Below are positions 10,001 to 17,194 of a stretch of DNA of 32,014 bases, one piece after another. Positions within the stretch are counted from its first letter, which is position 1. The number at the start of each line of letters is the position of its first letter. Made by a program: the position numbers and the translations under genes. The notes beneath the pieces were generated by a model that saw only the letters and a program-made list of their open reading frames with translations, had not been told where the DNA came from and searched no databases. The stretch covers positions 1-32,014 of the forward strand of contig MPMN01000035.1 of NCBI GenBank assembly GCA_002238525.1, read 5' to 3'. This DNA is from Flavobacteriaceae bacterium bin25 (GTDB lineage Bacteria > Bacteroidota > Bacteroidia > Flavobacteriales > Flavobacteriaceae).

Positions 10001-10137
10001 ACGACGCTGGCCCCAGGAAGCGGTACTCCATTCTCATCAACGACAGTCCCAGAGACAATTTGTCCATAGGCTGACATCAGACCAAGCATCATGCATAAAG
10101 CACATACCGACAACAGCCGGTTGAATTGTAAATTCAT
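7024..10137 (-). CDS. SusC/RagA-type TonB-dependent outer-membrane transporter
   Basis: This 1037-residue protein is the energised outer-membrane channel of a SusCD complex. In order it shows: signal peptide (1-26, ending SAYGQ); a carboxypeptidase-regulatory-like beta domain (about 27-100, with the motifs GTVVDENGVPLPGASV and TDFDGQFSI); a TonB-box region EEVVVTALG at 103-111; a plug domain with GKIAGVQI, RGNSSLNGYNQPLYVIDG and LKGGAAAALYGSRASNG; then a long beta-barrel ending in NLNF, with a C-terminal Phe. The length is usual for the family. There is no sigma/anti-sigma pair or hybrid two-component regulator beside it, so control is not visible. It is the first gene of the pair with susD. 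Confidence 0.97.
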   Translation of the reverse strand: MNLQFNRLLSVCALCMMLGLMSAYGQIVSGTVVDENGVPLPGASVVVQDTNVGVSTDFDGQFSIQANEGDTLVVSFIGYATQSVLLGADTSISIQLQPDSALEEVVVTALGIERSTKALGYSVTQVEGDEVNIVKQTNAINALQGKIAGVQITGNATGAKGSSRVIIRGNSSLNGYNQPLYVIDGITISNANLGSAGLWGGSDAGDGVSALNPDEVESISVLKGGAAAALYGSRASNGVIIITTKSGIGAEGINVELSSSVQFDDLRNDPLDTQKEYGQGIDFDAEGDPESNYSSWGVRLGSIPTSAQWDGVDRPYVDRGDNQLKFYKTGQTFINTIAVSSANESGNYRVSFSNLQNSDISPNSTLDRNSLGVNLNQNIGGFSASVSLKYVVDDSVGQPRLSDSPGNANFGVRLFAANVDVNDMLGEGGKGTNADGTEFRTSDNTFSQNPWFAAYQYFNDSIKERFIGSAEIRWDIADYLYAKGRYGIDRFDYDRTSGTPYGTAYQPLGSMNEYNRTDKQYDADFFVGTDGLSILDDFSLTGFVGLGTNNSQFESKSLNGGNFIIPFLYSVKNTQNQSTGYGYSEKQINSAYGSVELAYSDAIYLTLTARNDWFSTLSIAGKESPNNDLYTSASLSLVVSDLIELPEAVTFLKLRGGYSQVAGGADSPYALSLNYGIVGQGHQGASLGRVLNGSIPNPEITPFEKNETEFGLDLRVLDNRIGLDFTYYDNETNGDIVGVSASPTSGYTSALANLGIITNKGYEILLNASPLEINDFSWDLTLNYSHNDSKIVSTNEDETNISLDEPRSRNLRVTHIVGETYGALFGTSYERDDQGRIVHEIDADDGTPLPKQGPRKILGFGVSPNSIGITNSFRYKNLSLSFLIEGKSGGQIFSGTNSGLKSSGLHKDTIDEDGRENGLVVSGVNEEGVAFTSTIAPERIEDYWGRRASIAEENIYDSDYLRLRQLSLGYAFPQDLLENTFIKSARVSLIGRNLLLLSNSVPNVDPESGYNVSNSQGLEWYGLPIPRSIGVNVNLNF

Positions 10138-10317
10138 AACTAAAATAAATTTTGATTACATTATTTCCTAACTTCTAGAAAATTTTCACAATTTATAAAA
10201 AATTAGATTAAATCCTAATCTTTTTTAACAATTCAACCTTTATTTGATAACTTGGGTAAGGTGATATAAGCAAAACAGAGCTGGGAATGTTTACACCCAC
10301 AGTAAAGTAGTAGGATG

Positions 10318-10325
10318 CAAAGTTG
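10318..10325 (-). promoter_or_regulatory. Weak candidate -7 box for the susCD operon
   Basis: The minus strand reads CAACTTTG, one mismatch from TAnnTTTG, in the 243-base spacer between the aminotransferase stop and susC. It would give a leader of about 170 bases. No clear -33 TTTG accompanies it, so this is a tentative call. Confidence 0.2.
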
Positions 10326-10380
10326 AGCGAGAATTTTTCTGCTTTTATTGTTGCAGTTAATAACTTGTTTTGGATTGAGA

Positions 10381-11565
10381 CTATTTTAGTATTTCTGAAA
10401 TATTTTTAACTGCTTTTTCTAATTTTTCTTCCGAAGCAGCATATGATAATCTCAAAGAATTATCTTGTCCAAAGGGTAATCCACTAACTGTAGCAACATG
10501 AGCATGTTCTAAGAGCAACATGGCCATATCTTGCGAATTATTTAAGGTTTTTCCTTTGATCTTTGTTCCATAATAGTCGGATATATCGGGAAACAGATAA
10601 AATGCTCCCTCTGGTTTTATGATTTTGAACCCAGGAATGCTGCTTAATAGCTCTATTAAATAGTCCCTTCTTTTTTGAAATGCTTGGACCATATATTGTA
10701 TTTCTGATGGAGGTTGTAACAATGCGGTTATAGCTGCTCTTTGGGCAATACAATTGGTCCCTGAGGTAAACTGACCTTGAATCTTCTTGCAAGCAGCTAC
10801 GATCTCTACTGGACCTGCCATATACCCCAATCGCCAACCCGTCATGGCAAAGGCTTTAGAAAGTCCATTGACTACAATAGTTCGATGAGCTAATTCTGGA
10901 ACACTTGCCAGTGAAAAATGAGGTACTCCATAATTGATGTGTTCATATATTTCATCAGAAATAATGTATAGATGTGAATTTTCTATCAACACTTTAGAAA
11001 TTTTCTGAAATTCTTCTTTAGAATAAACTGCTCCACTGGGATTATTTGGAGAATTAAAGATGATTACTTTTGATTTGGATGTAATCTGTTTAGATAAATC
11101 ATCGGCTGAAATCTTATATCCTGAGTCAATACTAGAAGGAATCAATTCCCAATTGGCTTGATTCAAAGTAGACATCGCGGAATAGGAAACCCAATAAGGG
11201 CAGGGCAAGAGTACTTGATCTCCAGGATCTAAAAGAGCGATCATAATATTTGCAATGCATTGTTTCGCACCAGTTGAAACCACAATTTGGTTTGGAGCAT
11301 AATTAAGTTGATTATCTCTTAGTAGCTTATGGCATATGGCCTCACGAAGTTCAAGATACCCATCCACAGGAGTGTACCCATTGTAATTTTGGTTGATTGA
11401 TTCAATGGCAGATTTTTTAATAAAATCTGGAGTACTAAAATCCGGTTCTCCAATGCTGAGATTGATGATGTCAATTCCTTTACTATTGAGTTCTCTAGCT
11501 TTTGTAGCCATAGCTAAAGTTGCTGATTCGGGTAAGTCAATCACCCTTTTAGATAAAATGCCCAT
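10381..11565 (-). CDS. Class I PLP-dependent aminotransferase, aspartate aminotransferase type
   Basis: This 394-residue enzyme transfers amino groups between aspartate (or prephenate) and 2-oxoglutarate in the cytosol. It begins MGILSKRVIDLPESATLAM, as AspAT subgroup Ib proteins do. NLSIGEPDFSTP, SPNNPSG, and SKAFAMTGWRLGYMAGP with the PLP Schiff-base Lys237 are all present, and EGAFYLFPD lies near the C-terminus. The frame is open 34 codons further upstream to 11667, but those codons give a hydrophobic extension foreign to the family, so I chose the ATG at 11565. It is divergent from rsmG with 143 bases between starts. Names such as aspC or aspB are used for this type; substrate breadth (possible prephenate activity) cannot be decided here. 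Confidence 0.92.
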   Translation of the reverse strand: MGILSKRVIDLPESATLAMATKARELNSKGIDIINLSIGEPDFSTPDFIKKSAIESINQNYNGYTPVDGYLELREAICHKLLRDNQLNYAPNQIVVSTGAKQCIANIMIALLDPGDQVLLPCPYWVSYSAMSTLNQANWELIPSSIDSGYKISADDLSKQITSKSKVIIFNSPNNPSGAVYSKEEFQKISKVLIENSHLYIISDEIYEHINYGVPHFSLASVPELAHRTIVVNGLSKAFAMTGWRLGYMAGPVEIVAACKKIQGQFTSGTNCIAQRAAITALLQPPSEIQYMVQAFQKRRDYLIELLSSIPGFKIIKPEGAFYLFPDISDYYGTKIKGKTLNNSQDMAMLLLEHAHVATVSGLPFGQDNSLRLSYAASEEKLEKAVKNISEILK

Positions 11566-11708
11566 TGTAATGAAAATTTGTATCTGGCAAAATAAAAAAA
11601 TTAGATTTTGTAGAAAGGGGGATAACACTATAGTTTCATAAAAAGTTCCAATGGATTTGAAAATCACACTTAATTCAAAAAACCAGATATATTAGTTTAG
11701 CATCATAT

Positions 11709-12341
11709 ATGGATTTGTTGCCCCAATACTTTGATCAGTTTTCTTTTGGACAGCTAGAACAATTTCAGAATTTTGAAAGTGAATTACGATTCTGGAACCG
11801 GAAGATCAATCTTGTTTCAAGAAAAGATATGAGATATTTTGCCCTACATCACCTGATTCATAGCTTGTCGATTTTGAAGTTCATGAATTTCGCAACAAAT
11901 TCTTCAGTAATTGATTTGGGTACAGGGGGAGGACTACCTGGTTTGCCTCTGGCTATTGCTTTTCCCAAAACTCAATTTTTTCTCATTGAATCGAAGAGAA
12001 AGAAAATTGAAGTCGTTGAACAAATGACAAAAACTCTAAACCTAGATAATGTAGTTCCTATACATTCCAGGATTGAACAGTTCAGCCAAAAAGTCAATTA
12101 CATCATCTCTCGATGGGTTGGTCAAACTGCAGAAATTATCAACCTTAGTCAAAAAAATCTTCTACCCCAAATTCTTGGGAACGACCACTGTGGTATATGG
12201 CTTTGGAAAGGAGGTGATTTGTCCAAAGAACTATTTGGAATAAAGGACACTAGAATTTACCGATTAAGTGAACACTTTGATGAGGATTTTTTTTTCCAAA
12301 AAAAAATTGTACATATCCCCACTAGATCGGCAAAATCGTAA
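11709..12341 (+). CDS. rsmG: 16S rRNA (guanine527-N7)-methyltransferase RsmG
   Basis: This 210-residue protein is the cytosolic SAM-dependent enzyme that methylates G527 of 16S rRNA. The N-terminal helix pair contains FWNRKINLVSRKD, a hallmark of the family, and the SAM-binding glycine loop is IDLGTGGGLPGLPLAI around residues 68-83. Acidic and basic segments follow (FFLIESKRKK, then SRIEQFSQ), and the typical SRWVGQTAEII corresponds to the SRA segment of relatives. The length is normal. It is transcribed alone, divergent from the aminotransferase and convergent with the His-rich protein gene. Confidence 0.95.
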   Translation: MDLLPQYFDQFSFGQLEQFQNFESELRFWNRKINLVSRKDMRYFALHHLIHSLSILKFMNFATNSSVIDLGTGGGLPGLPLAIAFPKTQFFLIESKRKKIEVVEQMTKTLNLDNVVPIHSRIEQFSQKVNYIISRWVGQTAEIINLSQKNLLPQILGNDHCGIWLWKGGDLSKELFGIKDTRIYRLSEHFDEDFFFQKKIVHIPTRSAKS

Positions 12342-12397
12342 GCAAAATAGAAAAAATCAATGCCAATGCCTAAGGTCGGATACCTTTTGTTTCAAAT

Positions 12398-12434
12398 ACA
12401 CTTGGGGGAATTAACCTAGGGCTTTCCCCGTGTG
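12398..12434. terminator. Candidate bidirectional terminator hairpin
   Basis: In the convergent spacer between rsmG and the next gene, ACAC (12398-12401) plus GGGGAA (12405-12410) pair with TTCCCC (12424-12429) plus GTGT (12430-12433). This makes a 10-bp stem with a 3-base bulge and a 13-base loop. There is no good T run, so termination is a guess from position and structure. Confidence 0.35.
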
Positions 12435-12465
12435 CATTAAAACTTTGATTCAACGATAACCGAAC

Positions 12466-13155
12466 TTATAAAATTTCTTGCTTGGGCTGATTACCCTCAT
12501 ACTCTTCAAGAATTTTTTCAAATCTTTCCATATAATCCTCTAGTTGATCTAAGTTTTTTCTCATCAATGAATCTAAATCATGAAATCGTGGTTGAGAAGG
12601 AAAACTTCGAGGAGCGTGTCTGTTATGGTGACCCCTATGATTCATCCTGTGTATGATTGGCCGAGGTTTCTTTGATCTCATTTTAATGGTCAAACTATCT
12701 ATTTCCGAATCTGTAAAGAAAAAATCATGGTTTAAATCCGAAAGTTTCCCGAGAACTACTGAAGGTAATACCTCAAATATACTGTCTAGCTTCTGACGGT
12801 GGTTTTGATTTTTTGGCCACATATCCATTTTATCCCAGATAGAACGAAACTCCGAAGTGTAATCAATAGAATCAATGTGAAAAAAATCAAAATCATCTAT
12901 GATACCGCCAAAATCAGGTGGTAAGATTTGCATATGGGATGGCAAAGAATCGCTAATTGAGGTTTTAATTCGGATTTTTCTCCTCGGGGTAATGTGAATA
13001 GAATCGTATTTAATGATGTTGCCTTTTTGATCATACTCTCTGGTTACAGTCACAGAAACATCCGACTCTTTCTCTGTTTTTTTACTATGTTTATTGATGG
13101 TCTGAGATAACCCAACTAATGGGATAATTAAAAAAAAGATTACAATTTTTTTCAT
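12466..13155 (-). CDS. Exported protein of unknown function with a His-rich segment
   Basis: I do not recognise this 229-residue protein. It starts MKKIVIFFLIIPLVGLSQ, a signal peptide with likely cleavage after LSQ or nearby; another ATG three codons upstream (13164) is less likely. The mature part is rich in Asp, Ser, Lys and His. Residues 38-66 look like a beta hairpin (TREYDQKGNIIKYD), and residues 81-103 are acidic and aromatic (DFGGIIDDFDFFHIDSID). Residues 169-192 hold six His among basic residues (HRMNHRGHHNRHAP). The last 30 residues (LDQLEDYMERFEKILEEY) form an amphipathic helix. It is periplasmic or surface-exposed by signal; metal binding is conceivable but unproven. It stands alone between rsmG and pruA. 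Confidence 0.75.
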   Translation of the reverse strand: MKKIVIFFLIIPLVGLSQTINKHSKKTEKESDVSVTVTREYDQKGNIIKYDSIHITPRRKIRIKTSISDSLPSHMQILPPDFGGIIDDFDFFHIDSIDYTSEFRSIWDKMDMWPKNQNHRQKLDSIFEVLPSVVLGKLSDLNHDFFFTDSEIDSLTIKMRSKKPRPIIHRMNHRGHHNRHAPRSFPSQPRFHDLDSLMRKNLDQLEDYMERFEKILEEYEGNQPKQEIL

Positions 13156-13164
13156 CTTACACAT

Positions 13165-13604
13165 TTTTTCTTATAATAACCAGACGAAAAAATCAACTTT
13201 CAGTAACATTTTTCATGCATTTTAATCCAAAATAGAAGAAGAATCTCTAAGCTCGGATTGACAAAATACATCAAGGTCAAGCCCTAACAAGGCTCAATGA
13301 CGTTTGATCTCTAAGACTTGAGATAATACTGATAGGGAAAATTGATCACAAGTACCATCAAAGGTTTTATTGTATTCTTTGTGAGTTTCCCTACCCTTGT
13401 AGTGTCCAGTATAGGCAGAGACCATGGGCTTTTGAAGCGGGGACAACATAAAGAACGAATGTGGAGTTCTCATAAGACCATTAGACAAAAGGCTACTGGC
13501 ATTGAATGAGGAGGGGTAAAAGTCATCATAATCATTTAATGGTTATGGATGTAGTTGTCACTAGCGGTTTCCACTTCACATTATGTGTAGTAGGACCATG
13601 GACT
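13165..13604. other. Spacer with an orphan short open frame
   Basis: This 440-base stretch has no recognised gene. On the minus strand one frame is open for about 80 codons and ends at 13294; its first ATG is at 13473 (59 codons, starting MRTPHSFFMLSPLQK). It has no signal peptide or familiar motif and no ribosome-binding context. The quasi-palindrome CACATTATGTG lies at 13577-13587, just beyond the pruA stop. The frame may be a decayed gene fragment or chance; I give it no function. Confidence 0.4.
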
Positions 13605-15236
13605 TTAATCTTCTGCTAAAAAAGGATATCGATAATCTAAATCTGGAACCAAAGGCTCTTTTATTAGTCTAGGAGAAACCCATCTAAGTAGATTCAAAGA
13701 CCAACCAGCTTTGTCATTTGTCCCAGAAGATCTAGAGCCCCCAAAAGGTTGATGTCCTACTACAGCACCGGTTGGTTTATCATTTATATAAAAATTACCA
13801 GCACTGTTTTCCAATAACTTAAGAGCTTTATGTATTGGCAGTCTTTCTTGTGAAAAAATAGATCCCGTAAGTGCATAAGGTGAAGTAGTGTCCACTAATT
13901 TAAGGGTTTCTTCAAACCGATGGTCTTGGTATATATATATGGTAATCAAGGGGCCGAATAATTCTGTTTCCATCGTTTTAAATTTTGGGTTGTTGGTTAC
14001 CACAATTGTAGGTTCAATAAAATACCCCACCTTCTTATCATAACCACCTCCGCACACGATTTTGGCTTCATCGCTTGCTTTCACCATTTCAATTGCCTTT
14101 TTCAAACGTTCATAAGCACCTTTATGAATTACAGAAGTTACAAAGTTTTTAAAATTCCTTGGACTGCCCACCGTTATGGTCTTTAATTCCGAAAGAATAT
14201 GTTCAACAACTTTGTCAGCTAAAGACAGTGGTAAATATACTCTTGAAGCTGCTGAACACTTTTGACCTTGGAACTCAAATCCTCCTCGAATGATTGCCGT
14301 TGACAAGGCTTCAACTGATGCGCTCGGGTGAGCTACAATAAAATCTTTACCACCTGTTTCACCGACGATACGGGGATAAGACTTGTAAATGTGAATCCTT
14401 TGTCCAATTTTTTTCCAAATTCCCTTAAAGACTGTTGTTGATCCGGTGAAGTGGATTCCAGCAAAATCAGGTGAATCCAATACTGTATCGGTAATCATTT
14501 CGGGATCACCATATATCATATTTATCACTCCGTCGGGCAATCCGGCTTCTATAAAAACCTTCATTATTACGTTTGCCGAATAGACTTGGTAGTCGCTAGG
14601 CTTCCAAACCACTGTATTGCCCATCAAAGCGACAGATGAACATAAATTTCCGGCAATTGCTGTAAAATTAAATGGGCTAATAGCGTACACAAAGCCCTCA
14701 AGTGGTCTATATGACAATTGGTTCCAGACTTTGGCGGTAGATTTTGGCTGTTGTTTATAAATCTCTTGCATAAAAAAGACATTGAACCGCAAAAAATCTA
14801 TTAGTTCACAGGCTGCATCAATTTCAGCTTGGTAAATAGTCTTACTTTGACAAAGCATCGTGGTTGCGATGATTTCGTTCCGGTAAGGACCTGCAATGAG
14901 TTCTGCTGCTTTAAGGAATATCGCGGCTCTTGATTCCCAAGCCATATTTGCCCATTGTGATTTCGCTTTTAAGGCACTATTAATAGCCAATTCAACCTGA
15001 TTTTGATTGGCCTTATGAAACGAACCAATTTTTTTTTGATGTTCGTGAGGAGGAGTTATAACCGATATGTCTCTTGTATAAATTTCTTCACCCCCGATAT
15101 AAAGTGGTATTTCTATACTTTGTTCATAAAGTTCATCGTATACTTTTTGAGCTTCCTTTCTCTCTTTTGAACCAGGTGCGTAAACACGCACTGACTCATT
15201 TTGGGGTTCCGGGACCTGATAAATACCATTAGCCAT
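13605..15236 (-). CDS. pruA: L-glutamate gamma-semialdehyde (1-pyrroline-5-carboxylate) dehydrogenase
   Basis: This 543-residue cytosolic enzyme oxidises glutamate gamma-semialdehyde, formed from proline, to glutamate with production of NADH. It is an aldehyde dehydrogenase superfamily member: ISPFNFTAIAGNL near 186-198, FTGSTTVFKGIW around 263-274, the general base Glu293 in GETGGKDF, and the nucleophile Cys327 in FQGQKCSAASR. The late motif GHQPFGGSRSSGTNDKAG is typical of P5C dehydrogenases. The length agrees with the monofunctional single-domain enzyme. No proline dehydrogenase gene is nearby, so the first step of the pathway is encoded elsewhere. It is a single-gene unit with a long spacer upstream. 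Confidence 0.95.
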   Translation of the reverse strand: MANGIYQVPEPQNESVRVYAPGSKERKEAQKVYDELYEQSIEIPLYIGGEEIYTRDISVITPPHEHQKKIGSFHKANQNQVELAINSALKAKSQWANMAWESRAAIFLKAAELIAGPYRNEIIATTMLCQSKTIYQAEIDAACELIDFLRFNVFFMQEIYKQQPKSTAKVWNQLSYRPLEGFVYAISPFNFTAIAGNLCSSVALMGNTVVWKPSDYQVYSANVIMKVFIEAGLPDGVINMIYGDPEMITDTVLDSPDFAGIHFTGSTTVFKGIWKKIGQRIHIYKSYPRIVGETGGKDFIVAHPSASVEALSTAIIRGGFEFQGQKCSAASRVYLPLSLADKVVEHILSELKTITVGSPRNFKNFVTSVIHKGAYERLKKAIEMVKASDEAKIVCGGGYDKKVGYFIEPTIVVTNNPKFKTMETELFGPLITIYIYQDHRFEETLKLVDTTSPYALTGSIFSQERLPIHKALKLLENSAGNFYINDKPTGAVVGHQPFGGSRSSGTNDKAGWSLNLLRWVSPRLIKEPLVPDLDYRYPFLAED

Positions 15237-15424
15237 ATTTATGAAATGTTTAAAAGTGAACTATTTATGAAACGTTGTAGCAACTGGCTAAAATTACATC
15301 AATATATATTATCACCCTCCCCCTTTATCAACCTTTGAATAGATTGGGTTATTGATTTAATGGAAGGTAATACTGGGGGTTACATCCTATTGTAACCATT
15401 AATAACAAAATCCCTTTATCTCAT

Positions 15425-15561
15425 CAATATAGGTGTAATACCATTTAAACACTACATTTACTCAATATGTTTATATGTTTACTCTACGGCTAAACAACTT
15501 ATGCATTAAATTTTCTATGAGTAACTTTAATGTGTAAATGGTATTACAGTACCTATCATTG
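15425..15561. repeat. MITE-like palindromic element
   Basis: Two long imperfect inverted arms, 15429-15464 and 15518-15556, match at about 32 of 36 positions. The one gap is a three-base insertion (ACT) in the right arm. The perfect core is GTAATACCATTTA (15435-15447) against TAAATGGTATTAC (15535-15547), and the outer ends agree as CAAT and ATAGGT on the left and ACCTAT and ATTG on the right. About 53 AT-rich bases separate the arms and there is no ORF. The dinucleotide TA occurs at both ends (15430-15431, 15554-15555), which would suit a TA-targeting (IS630/Tc1-type) mobile element, although TA is expected in a palindrome of this composition. No second copy is visible in the window. An alternative is a regulatory or termination hairpin. 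Confidence 0.6.
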
Positions 15562-15595
15562 GCATAGGGCAGTTAGAGATATGATGACAGGCAAC

Positions 15596-15651
15596 AAGCA
15601 AGTGAGATTTTCCAGTAGGAATAAACGAGGAAATAAAACCTTCACTTGCTT
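15596..15651. repeat. Inverted repeat in the nqr upstream region
   Basis: AAGCAAGTGA (15596-15605) is perfectly complementary to TCACTTGCTT (15642-15651), with 36 bases between. It could be an operator or a transcript hairpin but lies about 150 bases ahead of the likely nqr start site. There is no further support. Confidence 0.35.
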
Positions 15652-15799
15652 CATTCAATAAAAATAGACAGATCACTTTGATTGAGATTTGAAGCCAAGT
15701 TTAGATTAAATACACACCTACAATCAAAGGACTCAACAATCGTAGGGAAACTAAATAAACTTACACTATCAAAAGGGTGAATTTTTGCCCCTAAATCAT

Positions 15800-15807
15800 T
15801 AACTTTG
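15800..15807 (+). promoter_or_regulatory. -7 box of the nqr operon promoter
   Basis: TAACTTTG exactly fits the Bacteroidetes -7 consensus TAnnTTTG and ends 19 bases before the nqrA ATG, so the 5' leader would be very short. A TTTG at 15784-15787 is too close (12 bases) to be an ideal -33 box. The same octamer sits at nearly the same distance before the M16 peptidase gene. Confidence 0.6.
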
Positions 15808-15826
15808 CAAACCTCAATGAGAGTGG

Positions 15827-17188
15827 ATGAGTTTTAGGTACAACCTAAAAATAAATTCTGGAGCCGATCTTCATATCAAGGGAAGATCGGCATTAAAAAG
15901 CGTTGTATTGCCGCCCTCGGAAACGTACACCATCAAGCCCGGGAATTTTTTTTACCTAAATACAAAATTGTTGCTCAAAGAAGGTGCAAAAGTCAAAAAA
16001 GGTACCCCACTTTTTTTTGATAAAGGGAACCCCGAAGTAAAGTTTGTCTCGCCAATATCAGGAACAGTTCAAAAGATAGTTAGAGGGAAAAGAAGAAGAG
16101 TGCTTGATGTGATCGTTCACCGTGATGAGAAACAAGAAGCCCTGAAGTTCGATATTCCCAATCTAAAAAAATGTACCCGAAAAGAAATTGTTGATTTCCT
16201 CCTAGAAGTAGGCTTATGGCCGTTTTTGTCTCAACGCCCCTATGGAATTATTGCCAACCCAACAAAAAAGCCCAAATCTATTTTTATTTCACTTGTCGAT
16301 AAAAGACCGCTTGGGGTAGACTTTGATTTTATCCTAAAAGACAAAATTCAGGATTTCCAACGTGGTATAGAAGTGCTTTCCAAACTCACCGATATAATCT
16401 ACCTTGGATTTCCCTCCGGCTATCAAGGAGAACTAAAATCTATAAAAGGAGCAACTTTTTTTGGGGTTTCAGGTCCCCACCCGGCAGGAAATTCAAGCGT
16501 CCATATCAATAAAATAGACCCCCTGAACTATGGAGAATACATCTGGACAATCAACCCCGAAGACATAGCCAATATCGGAGAATCATTCGCCACAGGAGAA
16601 TTTACAGCCCGCCGCACAATTGCCGTCGCAGGTAATGGCGTTGGAGATCCAAAGTATTTTAAAGTGACTATTGGCCACGAACTGTTGCATTTGTTACAAG
16701 AGGCAAAAGTCAATATGAACCAAGACAATAGATACATCAACGGAGACTTGCTAACAGGAGAATTTGTAGACGATCAGGACCATATAGGGTATCTAAACAA
16801 CCTGATAAGTGTTATCCCCGAAGGAAATCAATACCGAATGTTCGGTTGGCTGCCTTTCAAAGATAATTCCGTGCTAAGCACTTCAAGAACCTCATTCAAC
16901 TGGCTCAAAAGAGGTAATAAACCAGTAGAAGTCAATACCAACCTCAATGGCGAAGAAAGAGCCCTAGTGGTTACCGGAGAAATGGAAAAAGTATTCCCCA
17001 TGGATATTTATCCCTTACAGCTGATTAAGGCCTGTATGGTTGAAGATATAGAAAAAATGGAAGCACTAGGTATTTTCGAAGTAGTTCCAGAAGATTTTGG
17101 ACTGATTGATTTTACCAATAGTTCAAAATTGGAAGCTCAAGAAATAATCAAATCTGGTCTTGAATTAATGATCAAAGAAGTCGGATAG
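15827..17188 (+). CDS. nqrA: Na+-translocating NADH:quinone reductase subunit A
   Basis: This 453-residue subunit is the cytoplasmic-side quinone-associated component of Nqr. It begins with the family pattern NLKINSGADLHIKGRS and contains KEGAKVKKGTPLFFDK and SPISGTVQKIVRGKRR, the barrel-sandwich (biotinyl-like) fold shared with RnfC. GPHPAGNSSVHINKIDP is characteristic of NqrA. There are no membrane segments. It is the first gene of the complete operon nqrABCDEF; nqrB begins 6 bases after its stop. A six-codon ATG frame at 15817-15837 overlaps its start. Confidence 0.96.
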   Translation: MSFRYNLKINSGADLHIKGRSALKSVVLPPSETYTIKPGNFFYLNTKLLLKEGAKVKKGTPLFFDKGNPEVKFVSPISGTVQKIVRGKRRRVLDVIVHRDEKQEALKFDIPNLKKCTRKEIVDFLLEVGLWPFLSQRPYGIIANPTKKPKSIFISLVDKRPLGVDFDFILKDKIQDFQRGIEVLSKLTDIIYLGFPSGYQGELKSIKGATFFGVSGPHPAGNSSVHINKIDPLNYGEYIWTINPEDIANIGESFATGEFTARRTIAVAGNGVGDPKYFKVTIGHELLHLLQEAKVNMNQDNRYINGDLLTGEFVDDQDHIGYLNNLISVIPEGNQYRMFGWLPFKDNSVLSTSRTSFNWLKRGNKPVEVNTNLNGEERALVVTGEMEKVFPMDIYPLQLIKACMVEDIEKMEALGIFEVVPEDFGLIDFTNSSKLEAQEIIKSGLELMIKEVG

Positions 17189-17194
17189 ATACCA

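Larger units (their letters stand above)
15237..15826. other. 590-base spacer between pruA and nqrA
   Basis: No ORF of note is present. It contains a small hairpin at 15378-15397 (GGTTAC/GTAACC), the MITE-like inverted repeat at 15425-15561, a 10-bp inverted repeat AAGCAAGTGA at 15596-15605 paired with 15642-15651, and the nqrA promoter box at 15800. Divergent promoters for pruA and nqrA must both lie here. Confidence 0.7.

Noticed and set aside
11566-11667. 34-codon N-terminal extension of the aminotransferase
   Set aside because: It is hydrophobic and foreign to the family; the protein proper begins MGILSKR at 11565, matching aspartate aminotransferases.
13165-13604. Structured RNA gene (RNase P RNA, tmRNA or similar) in the spacer
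   Set aside because: None of the conserved sequence blocks of these RNAs that I know could be found on either strand.
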